Shown here one piece after another: positions 1-5,274 of a stretch of DNA of 7,530 nt. The DNA comes from Spirochaetaceae bacterium. Its GTDB lineage: Bacteria; Spirochaetota; Spirochaetia; DSM-2461. Each line of letters starts with the position of its first letter. Within the stretch, counting starts at the first letter, position 1. The notes beneath the pieces were generated by a model. The model was given only the letters and a program-made list of their open reading frames with translations, ran no database searches and was not told the DNA's origin. A program made the translations under genes and the position numbers. The DNA is taken from contig JAEINM010000193.1 of assembly GCA_016342385.1 (NCBI GenBank), positions 1-7,530 on the forward strand, read 5' to 3'.

Positions 1-119
1 ATAACAAATCTCACGCAGACAAGTGCACAGAATGCGGTGAATGTATCCCTAAATGTCCACAGAAAATACATATCCCCGATGAACTGAAAAAAGTGGAATC
101 AAAACTGGGAAATCAGTAA
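1..119 (+). CDS. Aldo/keto reductase with C-terminal [4Fe-4S] domain (3' end only)
   Basis: Only the last 38 codons are visible; the frame is open from base 3 to TAA at 117-119. The segment contains a ferredoxin-type Cys pattern, C-x2-C-x2-C-x3-C-P (Cys codons at 24, 33, 42 and 54), followed by the stretch QKIHIPDELKKV. A CTECGEC...CPQ.I.IP..LKKV tail is characteristic of the bacterial aldo/keto reductase subfamily with a C-terminal [4Fe-4S] ferredoxin domain, a cytosolic NAD(P)H-linked oxidoreductase of usually unknown substrate. The catalytic barrel lies off the window, so the assignment rests on this tail alone; another ferredoxin-like protein is possible. It ends 2 nt before dtd, suggesting cotranscription with the genes that follow. 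Confidence 0.72.
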   Translation, partial: NKSHADKCTECGECIPKCPQKIHIPDELKKVESKLGNQ

Positions 120-121
120 AT

Positions 122-574
122 ATGCGAGCTCTTATACAGCGGGTTTCACACGCTTCGGTAACAATTGGAGATGAAATAAAAGGTTCCATAAAAAGGGGCC
201 TTCTTCTCTTTGTCGGAATTGGTCACGATGATGAAGAAAAGGACATGATCTGGTTAGTTTCTAAAATCCTTTCTATGAGAATTTTTGAAGATGATCAGGG
301 GAAAATGAATCTTTCTGTAAAGGACATTGAGGGAGACATACTACTAATCAGTCAGTTCACACTCTATGGCTCGACAAAAAAGGGGAACAGACCCTCTTTC
401 AATGGTTCAGCAAAACCGGAAAAGGCGGTTCCTCTCTACAACAGGTTTCACATTCTTCTTGAAGAAGAACTGAAAAAAACTGTTCCTTCAGGAGAATTCG
501 GAGCACAGATGGAAATAAACCTGTGCAATGATGGACCGGTTACGATTATAATTGATAGTAGAGAACGATACTGA
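122..574 (+). CDS. dtd: D-aminoacyl-tRNA deacylase
   Basis: This is a 150-residue protein, close to the usual 145-150 for DTD. It hydrolyses the ester link of D-aminoacyl-tRNAs (and mischarged glycyl-tRNA-Ala) in the cytosol, a chiral proofreading step of translation. The N-terminus MRALIQRVSHASVTI is typical of the family. The two signature motifs are present: SQFTL at residues 77-81 and GPVT at 138-141, the latter carrying the cross-subunit Gly-Pro pair that enforces chirality in the dimeric active site. The start lies 2 nt after the preceding stop, with only a weak GGGA upstream, so translational coupling is likely. The next gene starts 13 nt beyond its stop. Nothing is missing or odd. Confidence 0.96.
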   Translation: MRALIQRVSHASVTIGDEIKGSIKRGLLLFVGIGHDDEEKDMIWLVSKILSMRIFEDDQGKMNLSVKDIEGDILLISQFTLYGSTKKGNRPSFNGSAKPEKAVPLYNRFHILLEEELKKTVPSGEFGAQMEINLCNDGPVTIIIDSRERY

Positions 575-587
575 TAAGGACTATATA

Positions 588-2045
588 ATGAATAAAAGAG
601 CGGTTTTTCTGTTCTTTCTGCTGATCCTCCTCTTTTCCTGTAAAGAGAGCAGTCATTTTCAGTTTGAGAGGACCGATTTCAGCGATACTTCTCTCTTTAC
701 CCGTTTTATTCTGCCTTTGCACAGCAGAGAATTATTAAAGAATCTTCCATACAACAATCTCTACAGGTTATACATCGATATAGATAGACAGTCCAAAACA
801 GTAAACGCAGAAGCCCAGATAATGTACTACAACAGCAGCGGGATCGATCTTCAGGCCATACAGTTCAGAATGCTCATGAACAGCAAAGATCATACACCTA
901 TGATTATTCACTCTGTTCAGATCGATGAAATCCCGGTTGGTTTTTCCCTGTCTGAAGACAATACAACCCTTGTCATTGCTTTGGGAAAAGAATTGTTACC
1001 CGGGAAAATAGTCAATCTTACAATTCATTATTCTTTAGATTTTACAACCAGACCCTCTTATTATTTTGATTTTGCCAGAATTGATGAGAATGGTTTTTCT
1101 ATTCCCCATTTTTTTCCCATAGCCGCCCGGGTTGTGAAAGGAGAATGGGAAAATGATTTTTTGGCCGATGGAGGTGATCTACTTTCCGCTGACAGCTCCT
1201 GGTTCATGGTTGAAATTGTAACTGATGATAAAGTTGTCATAGTAACTTCCGGGAAAGAAGTCAGTAGCGAAATTCGCAGAGGCAGGCAGAAAAAAGCCTA
1301 CGTCGCCGGACCGGTGCGGGATTTTTTTATATGCGGAGCAACCTCCTATATACCCCAGGTGACTCTTTCCGGGGAGACCAAGATCATAAGTTACAGCCTC
1401 AACAAAGACATCGCCAGTTCCCGAAAAGCCGCTAGTATAACGGCATCGGCCCTGTCTCTGTTCAGCAGTAAATTCGGAATGTATCCCTATGAAGACCTGA
1501 AAATAACGGCCCTGCCTATGAGTGCCCTGGGAATAGAGTTTCCATCTGTTTTTTCGATTAAAGAGGATCTGTATAAAGATCCCGATGGATATCTATTTGA
1601 ACCGACGATTGTCCATGAAACAGCTCATCAGTGGTTTTACTCCCTATTGGGAAATAATCAGTTAAGAGACCCCTGGATTGATGAAGGGCTGGCTCAATAT
1701 TCTGTATGGCTGTATTATCGAGAACGCTATGGGGCGTCGACGGCCTTACGTCTTTTTAACTCTTTTACCGATCGCTGGGACAGGATCGAAAGACAAAAAC
1801 TCCCTATCAATAAAAATGTGGGGTTTTACCAGGGCAAGGAATATGGAGCCATTATCTACGGTAGAGCTCCTATTTTCCTGTTGGATGTTAAAAATATTAT
1901 GGGAGAAGAACTGTTTCACAGGTTTATCCGCCACCTGATTACTCAATATTCACATAAACAGATAGATACAGAGATCTTCCGGACAGAACTGATACATTTT
2001 GCCGGAGCCTCTATTGATCCTTTATTCGGAGAATATTTTGATTGA
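588..2045 (+). CDS. M1-family (gluzincin) metallopeptidase, predicted lipoprotein
   Basis: The protein has 485 residues. I place the start at 588 rather than an in-frame ATG at 552, because 588 has an AAGGA box 7 nt upstream and gives a clean lipoprotein signal: MNKR, a hydrophobic run at residues 5-16, then lipobox LFSC with Cys18 as the lipidated residue. The zinc site of M1 peptidases is complete: H343-E344-x-x-H347, then E366 in WIDEG (HExxHx18E). Tyr424 in IYGRAPIFLLD matches the catalytic tyrosine position. The exopeptidase motif GAMEN appears as GIEFP (315-319) and keeps the amino-terminus-binding Glu317, as in many bacterial M1 relatives. I infer an extracytoplasmic, membrane-anchored aminopeptidase-like enzyme. 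The substrate is unknown. It sits between dtd and AmrS in one gene string. Confidence 0.9.
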   Translation: MNKRAVFLFFLLILLFSCKESSHFQFERTDFSDTSLFTRFILPLHSRELLKNLPYNNLYRLYIDIDRQSKTVNAEAQIMYYNSSGIDLQAIQFRMLMNSKDHTPMIIHSVQIDEIPVGFSLSEDNTTLVIALGKELLPGKIVNLTIHYSLDFTTRPSYYFDFARIDENGFSIPHFFPIAARVVKGEWENDFLADGGDLLSADSSWFMVEIVTDDKVVIVTSGKEVSSEIRRGRQKKAYVAGPVRDFFICGATSYIPQVTLSGETKIISYSLNKDIASSRKAASITASALSLFSSKFGMYPYEDLKITALPMSALGIEFPSVFSIKEDLYKDPDGYLFEPTIVHETAHQWFYSLLGNNQLRDPWIDEGLAQYSVWLYYRERYGASTALRLFNSFTDRWDRIERQKLPINKNVGFYQGKEYGAIIYGRAPIFLLDVKNIMGEELFHRFIRHLITQYSHKQIDTEIFRTELIHFAGASIDPLFGEYFD

Positions 2046-3051
2046 AGCGCTATTCTATAGTAAAGAAAAAGAAAACACCCTCCGCTGTCGCCTCTGTCCC
2101 CATAATTGCCTGATCCCTCGGGATAAAACAGGATATTGCGGTGTGAGAAGAAATAATGAGGGGACCCTGTATTCGCTGACATTTGGACGTATTATCTCAG
2201 CCGCCTGTGATCCCGTTGAAAAGAAGCCTCTCTATCACTTCTATCCCGGAACATCAGCCTATTCCCTGGGGGGATTCGGCTGTAATCTGGCTTGCCGCCA
2301 CTGCCAGAATCACGACATTTCCCAGGTCAGGGATGAGACCTCTTTCTCCCGGCTCCATTCAATGACTCCCGAAGAAATTGTGGACAACGCCCAATTCCAT
2401 CACTGTAAAATGATCGCCTGGACCTATAATGAACCGACTATTTGGTACGAGTACATTCTGGAAACAAGCAAGCTGGCCATTAAAGCAGGAATAAAAACGG
2501 TACTGATAACCAATGGAGTCATAAACAGTGAACCTCTGAAAGAGCTTCTTCCCTATATAGATGCCTATAGAGTGGATATTAAAGGATTTTCAAAGGATTT
2601 CTATAAATCCCTAAGCGGGTTCCCTTTCCTGGAAACAGTCAAGAAAAGCGCAGAAACGGCTTTTAACAGGGGATGCCATGTTGAACTGGTTTCCAATATT
2701 ATTCCCGGCTGGAACGATGATCCCCCACAAATAAACCGATTGATAGACTGGATTTTAGATAAACTCGATGAGTCTGTTCCCTGGCATGTTACGGCCTATC
2801 ATCCGGCCTATAAACTGAGAGAGACTTCAACTCCGGCAGAGACTCTGGAAAAGATAAGCGCGTTGGGGAAAAGTCTGGGATTAAAGCATATATATCTCGG
2901 CAATGTCTATTCATCCACAGGTAACAACACTATCTGCCCCGGTTGCGGAAAAACAGTAATACGACGCTTCGCCATGTCTATGGAGGAGAATATATTGAAA
3001 GAAGGCTGCTGTCCCGATTGCTCTTATAAACTGAAGATGTATCAGGGTTGA
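2038..3051 (+). CDS. amrS: AmmeMemoRadiSam system radical SAM enzyme
   Basis: The protein has 337 residues and was formerly annotated as PflA-like. The N-terminus EALFYSKEKENTLRCRLCPHNC and the following GYCGVR are typical of AmrS. The radical SAM [4Fe-4S] motif C-x3-C-x2-C is at C82, C86 and C89 (CNLACRHC). The C-terminus has a zinc-ribbon-like CPGC (C300, C303) and C324, C325, C328. I start it at TTG 2038, because GGAG lies 6 nt upstream and the resulting MIEALFY matches family N-termini. An in-frame ATG at 1999 would lie deep in the upstream gene. With TTG the overlap with the peptidase stop is 8 nt, implying coupling. The enzyme is expected to act with Memo and AMMECR1 proteins in an uncharacterised modification; neither partner is in this window. 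Confidence 0.9.
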   Translation: MIEALFYSKEKENTLRCRLCPHNCLIPRDKTGYCGVRRNNEGTLYSLTFGRIISAACDPVEKKPLYHFYPGTSAYSLGGFGCNLACRHCQNHDISQVRDETSFSRLHSMTPEEIVDNAQFHHCKMIAWTYNEPTIWYEYILETSKLAIKAGIKTVLITNGVINSEPLKELLPYIDAYRVDIKGFSKDFYKSLSGFPFLETVKKSAETAFNRGCHVELVSNIIPGWNDDPPQINRLIDWILDKLDESVPWHVTAYHPAYKLRETSTPAETLEKISALGKSLGLKHIYLGNVYSSTGNNTICPGCGKTVIRRFAMSMEENILKEGCCPDCSYKLKMYQG

Positions 3052-3092
3052 TATCCTGTAGAGACAAGGCATTGAAATATATTATGGAAGTA

Positions 3093-3662
3093 TCAGGGGA
3101 GCTTGTCTTCCAGGAAATCTGATTGAAAACCCTCTTTAAGAATATCCATAAAGATCTCATCATAGTATTTTCCATTAGTAAGATAAGACTTCCGACGGCG
3201 GCCGATCTCTCTGAATCCGCATTTTGTATAGAGGGCAAGAGCATTCTCATTAAAGGAAAACACTTTCAGCATAATATTATTCAGATTAAGAAATTTGAAT
3301 CCGTAGGATAGAAGCAGCATGACCGCTTCCTTCCCGTAGCCTTTGTTGTGATTTGACCTGTCTCCTATAAAGATTCCCATTTCAGCTTTTCTATTTAAAT
3401 GATCTATGTCAAAAAGGCTGCAATTGCCCACAAGAGTATCATCACCGGAACTGACAATGGCATAATTATGCCCCTGGGAAGCAAGTTTTTCGAGTAAATC
3501 TTTTTCATTGGGAAGAGCGAAATTTGCCGTACTGCTCCCCAGTCCAAGGCTGATTCCCAGATCATTAATCCAGGCGGTGTAAATTTCGAAGTCTTCAGGA
3601 TTCATCGGGGACAAATACACAGATGCTCCCGGAATTTTTCTAAAGTATTTTCTCTGTTTCAT
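3093..3662 (-). CDS. GNAT-family N-acetyltransferase, RimJ/RimL-like
   Basis: The protein has 189 residues. The acetyl-CoA pyrophosphate loop is visible as HNKGYGKEA at 105-113 (Q/RxxGxG/A type). It is preceded by beta strand AEMGIFIGDRS and followed by SFNENALALYTKCGFREIGRRR (136-157), where the Asn and Tyr occupy the usual cofactor and general-acid region. This is the layout of RimJ/RimL-like acetyltransferases, which acetylate protein N-termini or small amines; the substrate cannot be read from the sequence. The start at 3662 has an AAAGGTG box 6 nt upstream. The gene converges on amrS, leaving 41 bp with no convincing terminator, and diverges from the small gene at 3736. Confidence 0.85.
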   Translation of the reverse strand: MKQRKYFRKIPGASVYLSPMNPEDFEIYTAWINDLGISLGLGSSTANFALPNEKDLLEKLASQGHNYAIVSSGDDTLVGNCSLFDIDHLNRKAEMGIFIGDRSNHNKGYGKEAVMLLLSYGFKFLNLNNIMLKVFSFNENALALYTKCGFREIGRRRKSYLTNGKYYDEIFMDILKEGFQSDFLEDKLP

Positions 3663-3735
3663 TATTTCACCTTTTTCAATTAATTATTTTTTTCACTTTC
3701 TTTGTTTTTTAAACATTTCGTAGTAATATACAGGT
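3663..3735. promoter_or_regulatory. AT-rich divergent promoter spacer
   Basis: This 73-bp spacer separates two divergent genes and is very AT-rich, with long T and A tracts. On the plus strand TAATAT at 3724-3729 resembles a -10 box, with a weak TTGTTT -35 (3702-3707) 16 bp upstream. A start site 6-7 nt after that box would fall on the ATG at 3736. On the minus strand only the ribosome binding site AAAGGTG of the GNAT gene is clear. The promoter assignment is inference. Confidence 0.35.
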
Positions 3736-3918
3736 ATGGACATAAAAGAATATAAGAAAATTTATGATGATGTCTGGGCTTTTGCCACAACCTTCAAGCT
3801 CGATATAAAACAGGAGTGCCTGGACAAAGGTATCCCGGAACCTATCATTGAAAAATTCATGAAAGCCGACAGTCAGATCGACTATCTGACAGAAATCTCC
3901 GAGAAATTCAGACGTTAG
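3736..3918 (+). CDS. Small hypothetical protein, 60 residues
   Basis: I do not recognise this family. The product is highly charged, with no signal peptide or membrane segment, one Cys, and mostly helix-favouring sequence (MDIKEYKKIYDDVWAF at the start, IEKFMKADSQIDYLTEISEKFRR at the end), suggesting a small helical cytosolic protein. Support for a real gene: it fills the space between two minus-strand GNAT genes, has a clean ATG just after an AT-rich spacer with a -10-like TAATAT, and its codons look like those of its neighbours. There is no proper ribosome binding site, only AGG directly before the ATG. It overlaps the convergent GNAT gene by 11 bp at its 3' end. Confidence 0.6.
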   Translation: MDIKEYKKIYDDVWAFATTFKLDIKQECLDKGIPEPIIEKFMKADSQIDYLTEISEKFRR

Positions 3919-4399
3919 CTCTTACTTTCTCCCAATACCCCACATCAATCCATCTTTCCATTTTATAACCCACCTGATTAAAATGTCCGCATTTTTTAAA
4001 TCCGAATTTCTCATGAAGCCTTGAGCTGGGTTCATTGGGAAGCGCTATGACGCCATAAAGGCAGTGCATACCCCTTTTTTCCATTTCCTCTATCAGGTAA
4101 GCATAGAGTGTTGAACCGAATCCTCTGCCATGGCTGTTTCTGTCTACATAGACGGTAAGTTCTGTAGAAAACCGGTAGGCCGACTTGACTCTCCATGGAG
4201 AGGCATAGGCATAAGCGAGAACCTGCCCCTCTTCCTCTAGAACATACCAGGGATGTGTTTCTGTTATATTTCGAATTCTCCTCTCCATTTCCGACATATC
4301 GACAGAGGCCTCTTCAAAGGTGACAACTGTATTATTTACGTAATAATTGTAGATGCCGCAAATTGATGGGGCATCCTTTTTTTCAACTGGTCTGATCAT
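3908..4399 (-). CDS. GNAT acetyltransferase, phosphinothricin/methionine-sulfoximine type
   Basis: The 163-residue protein closely follows the Pat/MddA-type GNAT pattern. It has IYNYYVNNTVVTFEE at 16-30, YAYASPWRVKSAYRFSTELTVYV at 63-85, the acetyl-CoA loop RNSHGRGFG at 87-95, ALPNEPSSRLHEKFGF at 119-134 and GHF.QVGYK.ERWIDVGYWEK at 138-158. Family members N-acetylate phosphinothricin, methionine sulfoximine, methionine sulfone or related toxic amino acids in the cytosol; which one applies here cannot be told. A GGGAGC box lies about 9 nt before the start at 4399. A weak promoter-like pair (ATTACA, 16 bp, TAATAC) lies further upstream, and a terminator for the preceding STAS gene separates the two, so it is probably transcribed on its own. 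Confidence 0.9.
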   Translation of the reverse strand: MIRPVEKKDAPSICGIYNYYVNNTVVTFEEASVDMSEMERRIRNITETHPWYVLEEEGQVLAYAYASPWRVKSAYRFSTELTVYVDRNSHGRGFGSTLYAYLIEEMEKRGMHCLYGVIALPNEPSSRLHEKFGFKKCGHFNQVGYKMERWIDVGYWEKVRANV

Positions 4400-4481
4400 T
4401 AATCACATGCTCCCGATCTAGTATTAATCCTATTTCTCTCTATGTAATTCTCACGACAGAGAGGAACTTTCTGTAATTAAA

Positions 4482-4526
4482 ATAAAACAGCTCACATCTT
4501 TCTTTTCCCATAGTGAGCTGTTTTAT
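4482..4526 (-). terminator. Intrinsic terminator of the STAS gene
   Basis: A perfect 14-bp inverted repeat (ATAAAACAGCTCAC at 4482-4495, complement at 4513-4526) encloses a 17-nt loop. On the minus strand the hairpin is followed by a T-rich tract (TTTTATTTTAATT). It lies 92 nt past the STAS stop and before the GNAT gene. The plus strand also has a short T run, so it could act in both directions, but no plus-strand gene needs it. Confidence 0.85.
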
Positions 4527-4617
4527 AATAGGATTTAATTAGAAAATAATTATTCATAAAAATAGTATAAAAGTACGTTTTAAAAAAAACAATGTACTAT
4601 TCCACAAGTAACATTCT

Positions 4618-4962
4618 CTAATTGATATAGAAAATCAGATTTTCTGTTTCATTTAATCCCGTTGTATAGGCCATGGACATGAAATTTTCCAGATTGAGCT
4701 TCTCATATACGTCTTTGACCTGATCCTTAGTCTGATACATTCGGAGTGATTTTTTTCTATCCATCAGATACTGCTGCAGAAAAACCAGAGAACCCGATGC
4801 CTCACTGTTTAAATGTCTTATGTTCGATAAATCCAAAATAAACAGTTTATGTTCATCAATTTCATCGTAAATATTTTCCAGAGTCTCATAGAGCTTACGG
4901 GAGTTGAGGTCATCAGAATCAAAAACAACGACTAGCAATTCATTCAGTTTCAAACTTTTCAT
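4618..4962 (-). CDS. Stand-alone STAS-domain protein (anti-sigma-factor antagonist type)
   Basis: The protein has 114 residues, a single STAS domain without extension. I start it at 4962, not at an in-frame ATG at 5055: a strong AAGGAGG box lies 5 nt upstream of 4962, and a Cys-rich N-terminal extension would not fit the fold. The core reads LFILDLSNIRHLNSEASGSLVFL (40-62), matching the beta3-alpha2 region of SpoIIAA-like proteins (DLS....DSSGLG). Such proteins are usually cytosolic switches phosphorylated by HPK/RsbW-type kinases. Here the motif D-S-S-G reads N52-S53-E54-A55, so Glu replaces the usual phospho-serine. No partner kinase or phosphatase lies in the window. A sigma-54 type promoter and upstream palindromes suggest tight regulation. 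Confidence 0.82.
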   Translation of the reverse strand: MKSLKLNELLVVVFDSDDLNSRKLYETLENIYDEIDEHKLFILDLSNIRHLNSEASGSLVFLQQYLMDRKKSLRMYQTKDQVKDVYEKLNLENFMSMAYTTGLNETENLIFYIN

Positions 4963-4967
4963 CTCGT

Positions 4968-4974
4968 CCTCCTT
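4968..4974 (-). promoter_or_regulatory. Strong ribosome binding site that fixes the STAS start
   Basis: AAGGAGG on the minus strand ends 5 nt before the ATG at 4960-4962. It is the best Shine-Dalgarno match in the window and rules out the longer in-frame start at 5055. Confidence 0.9.
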
Positions 4975-5000
4975 AAGGATTTTCTCTTCAATAATACATA

Positions 5001-5016
5001 TGCAAATACAATGCCA
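5001..5016 (-). promoter_or_regulatory. Sigma-54 (RpoN) promoter, -24/-12
   Basis: The minus strand reads TGGCATTGTATTTGCA. Compared with the sigma-54 consensus TGGCACG-N4-TTGC(A/T), it has TGGCA, exactly 10 bp between GG and GC, and TTGCA. The predicted start of transcription is near 4990, giving a 28-nt leader that contains AAGGAGG just before the STAS ATG. The geometry is exact; activity is inferred. Confidence 0.75.
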
Positions 5017-5053
5017 TCTTTCTAAAAGGGTTGTGATGGCTCCAGACAAGTCC

Positions 5054-5074
5054 AAATGGTCAAAATGACCATTT
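5054..5074. promoter_or_regulatory. Palindromic activator-site candidate, proximal
   Basis: A perfect 9-bp inverted repeat (AAATGGTCA, spacer AAA, TGACCATTT) is centred about 74 bp upstream of the predicted sigma-54 start. It shares the core GTCA-N3-TGAC with the site at 5162-5174. That position suits an enhancer-binding protein. It also lies just downstream of a TATAGA (minus strand, 5076-5081), so a repressor site for a second promoter is the alternative. Confidence 0.5.
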
Positions 5075-5161
5075 TTCTATACACTTTGATACTTAAATAG
5101 TAATGGTTATTATTTATAGATGCAAATTAACCCATTTTTTTATTTTAATCAGCTTTATGTG

Positions 5162-5174
5162 AGTCATAATGACT
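5162..5174. promoter_or_regulatory. Palindromic activator-site candidate, distal
   Basis: AGTCATAATGACT is a perfect 6-1-6 palindrome containing GTCA-TAA-TGAC, the same GTCA-N3-TGAC core as the proximal site. It is centred 104 bp further upstream, about 178 bp from the predicted STAS transcription start. Being short, it could arise by chance; the shared core and spacing are what make it notable. Confidence 0.38.
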
Positions 5175-5195
5175 GATATGACATGCTGATATTCC

Positions 5196-5239
5196 TTAAA
5201 AGAACCCTCTCCCTACCTCCCCAAAAGGTAAGAAGAAAG
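5196..5239 (-). terminator. G-U rich intrinsic terminator of the Fe-S operon
   Basis: In minus-strand RNA the arm CUUUCUUCUUACCU (5239-5226) pairs with AGGUAGGGAGAGGG (5218-5205) over 14 bp, four of them G-U wobbles, across a 7-nt loop. It is followed by UUCUUUUAA. The hairpin begins 35 nt past the stop at 5275. In DNA or plus-strand RNA the symmetry is hidden, because G-U pairs become A-C mismatches. Confidence 0.65.
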
Positions 5240-5274
5240 AAAAAGAGAATTGAATGGATTTTTATTTCACATCG

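Larger units (their letters stand above)
4963..5274. other. STAS upstream control region, no gene
   Basis: This 312-bp AT-rich stretch holds no credible coding sequence. From the STAS gene outward it contains the ribosome binding site, a sigma-54 element (5001-5016), a possible sigma-70 pair on the minus strand (TATAGA at 5076-5081 with a weak TTACTA 16 bp upstream), two palindromes with a common core, and the terminator of the upstream operon (5196-5239). Confidence 0.7.

Noticed and set aside
552..587. Start of the M1 lipoprotein at 552 within dtd
   Set aside because: It would put 12 charged residues before the signal peptide and has no ribosome binding site; 588 has AAGGA at the right distance.
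3052..3112. Bidirectional terminator between amrS and the GNAT gene
   Set aside because: AGACAAG/CTTGTCT (3062-3068, 3102-3108) and TGGAAG/CTTCCA are short, have long loops, lack T-tracts and partly overlap the GNAT coding end.
3459..3472. Perfect 14-bp palindrome GGCATAATTATGCC
   Set aside because: It lies inside the GNAT reading frame, where it encodes ordinary residues (GHNYA), far from any promoter; probably chance.
4436..4463. CTCTCT/AGAGAG inverted repeat upstream of the Pat-type gene as an operator
   Set aside because: Only 6 bp of low-complexity sequence with a 16-nt gap; not distinguishable from chance.
4561..4601. AT-rich nested hairpin just past the STAS stop (AGTAC GTTTT / AAAAC GTACT)
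   Set aside because: The stem is weak with a 3-nt bulge and few G-C pairs. The perfect 14-bp hairpin at 4482-4526 is a far better terminator, though this could add to it.
4963..5055. In-frame N-terminal extension of the STAS gene from an ATG at 5055
   Set aside because: It has no good ribosome binding site, would span the sigma-54 element, and gives a Cys-rich segment foreign to STAS domains. The start at 4962 has AAGGAGG 5 nt upstream.
5118..5136. Second sigma-54-like element on the minus strand (TGGGTTAATTTGCA)
   Set aside because: GG and GC are only about 8-9 bp apart, not 10, so it cannot align with both the -24 and -12 positions.
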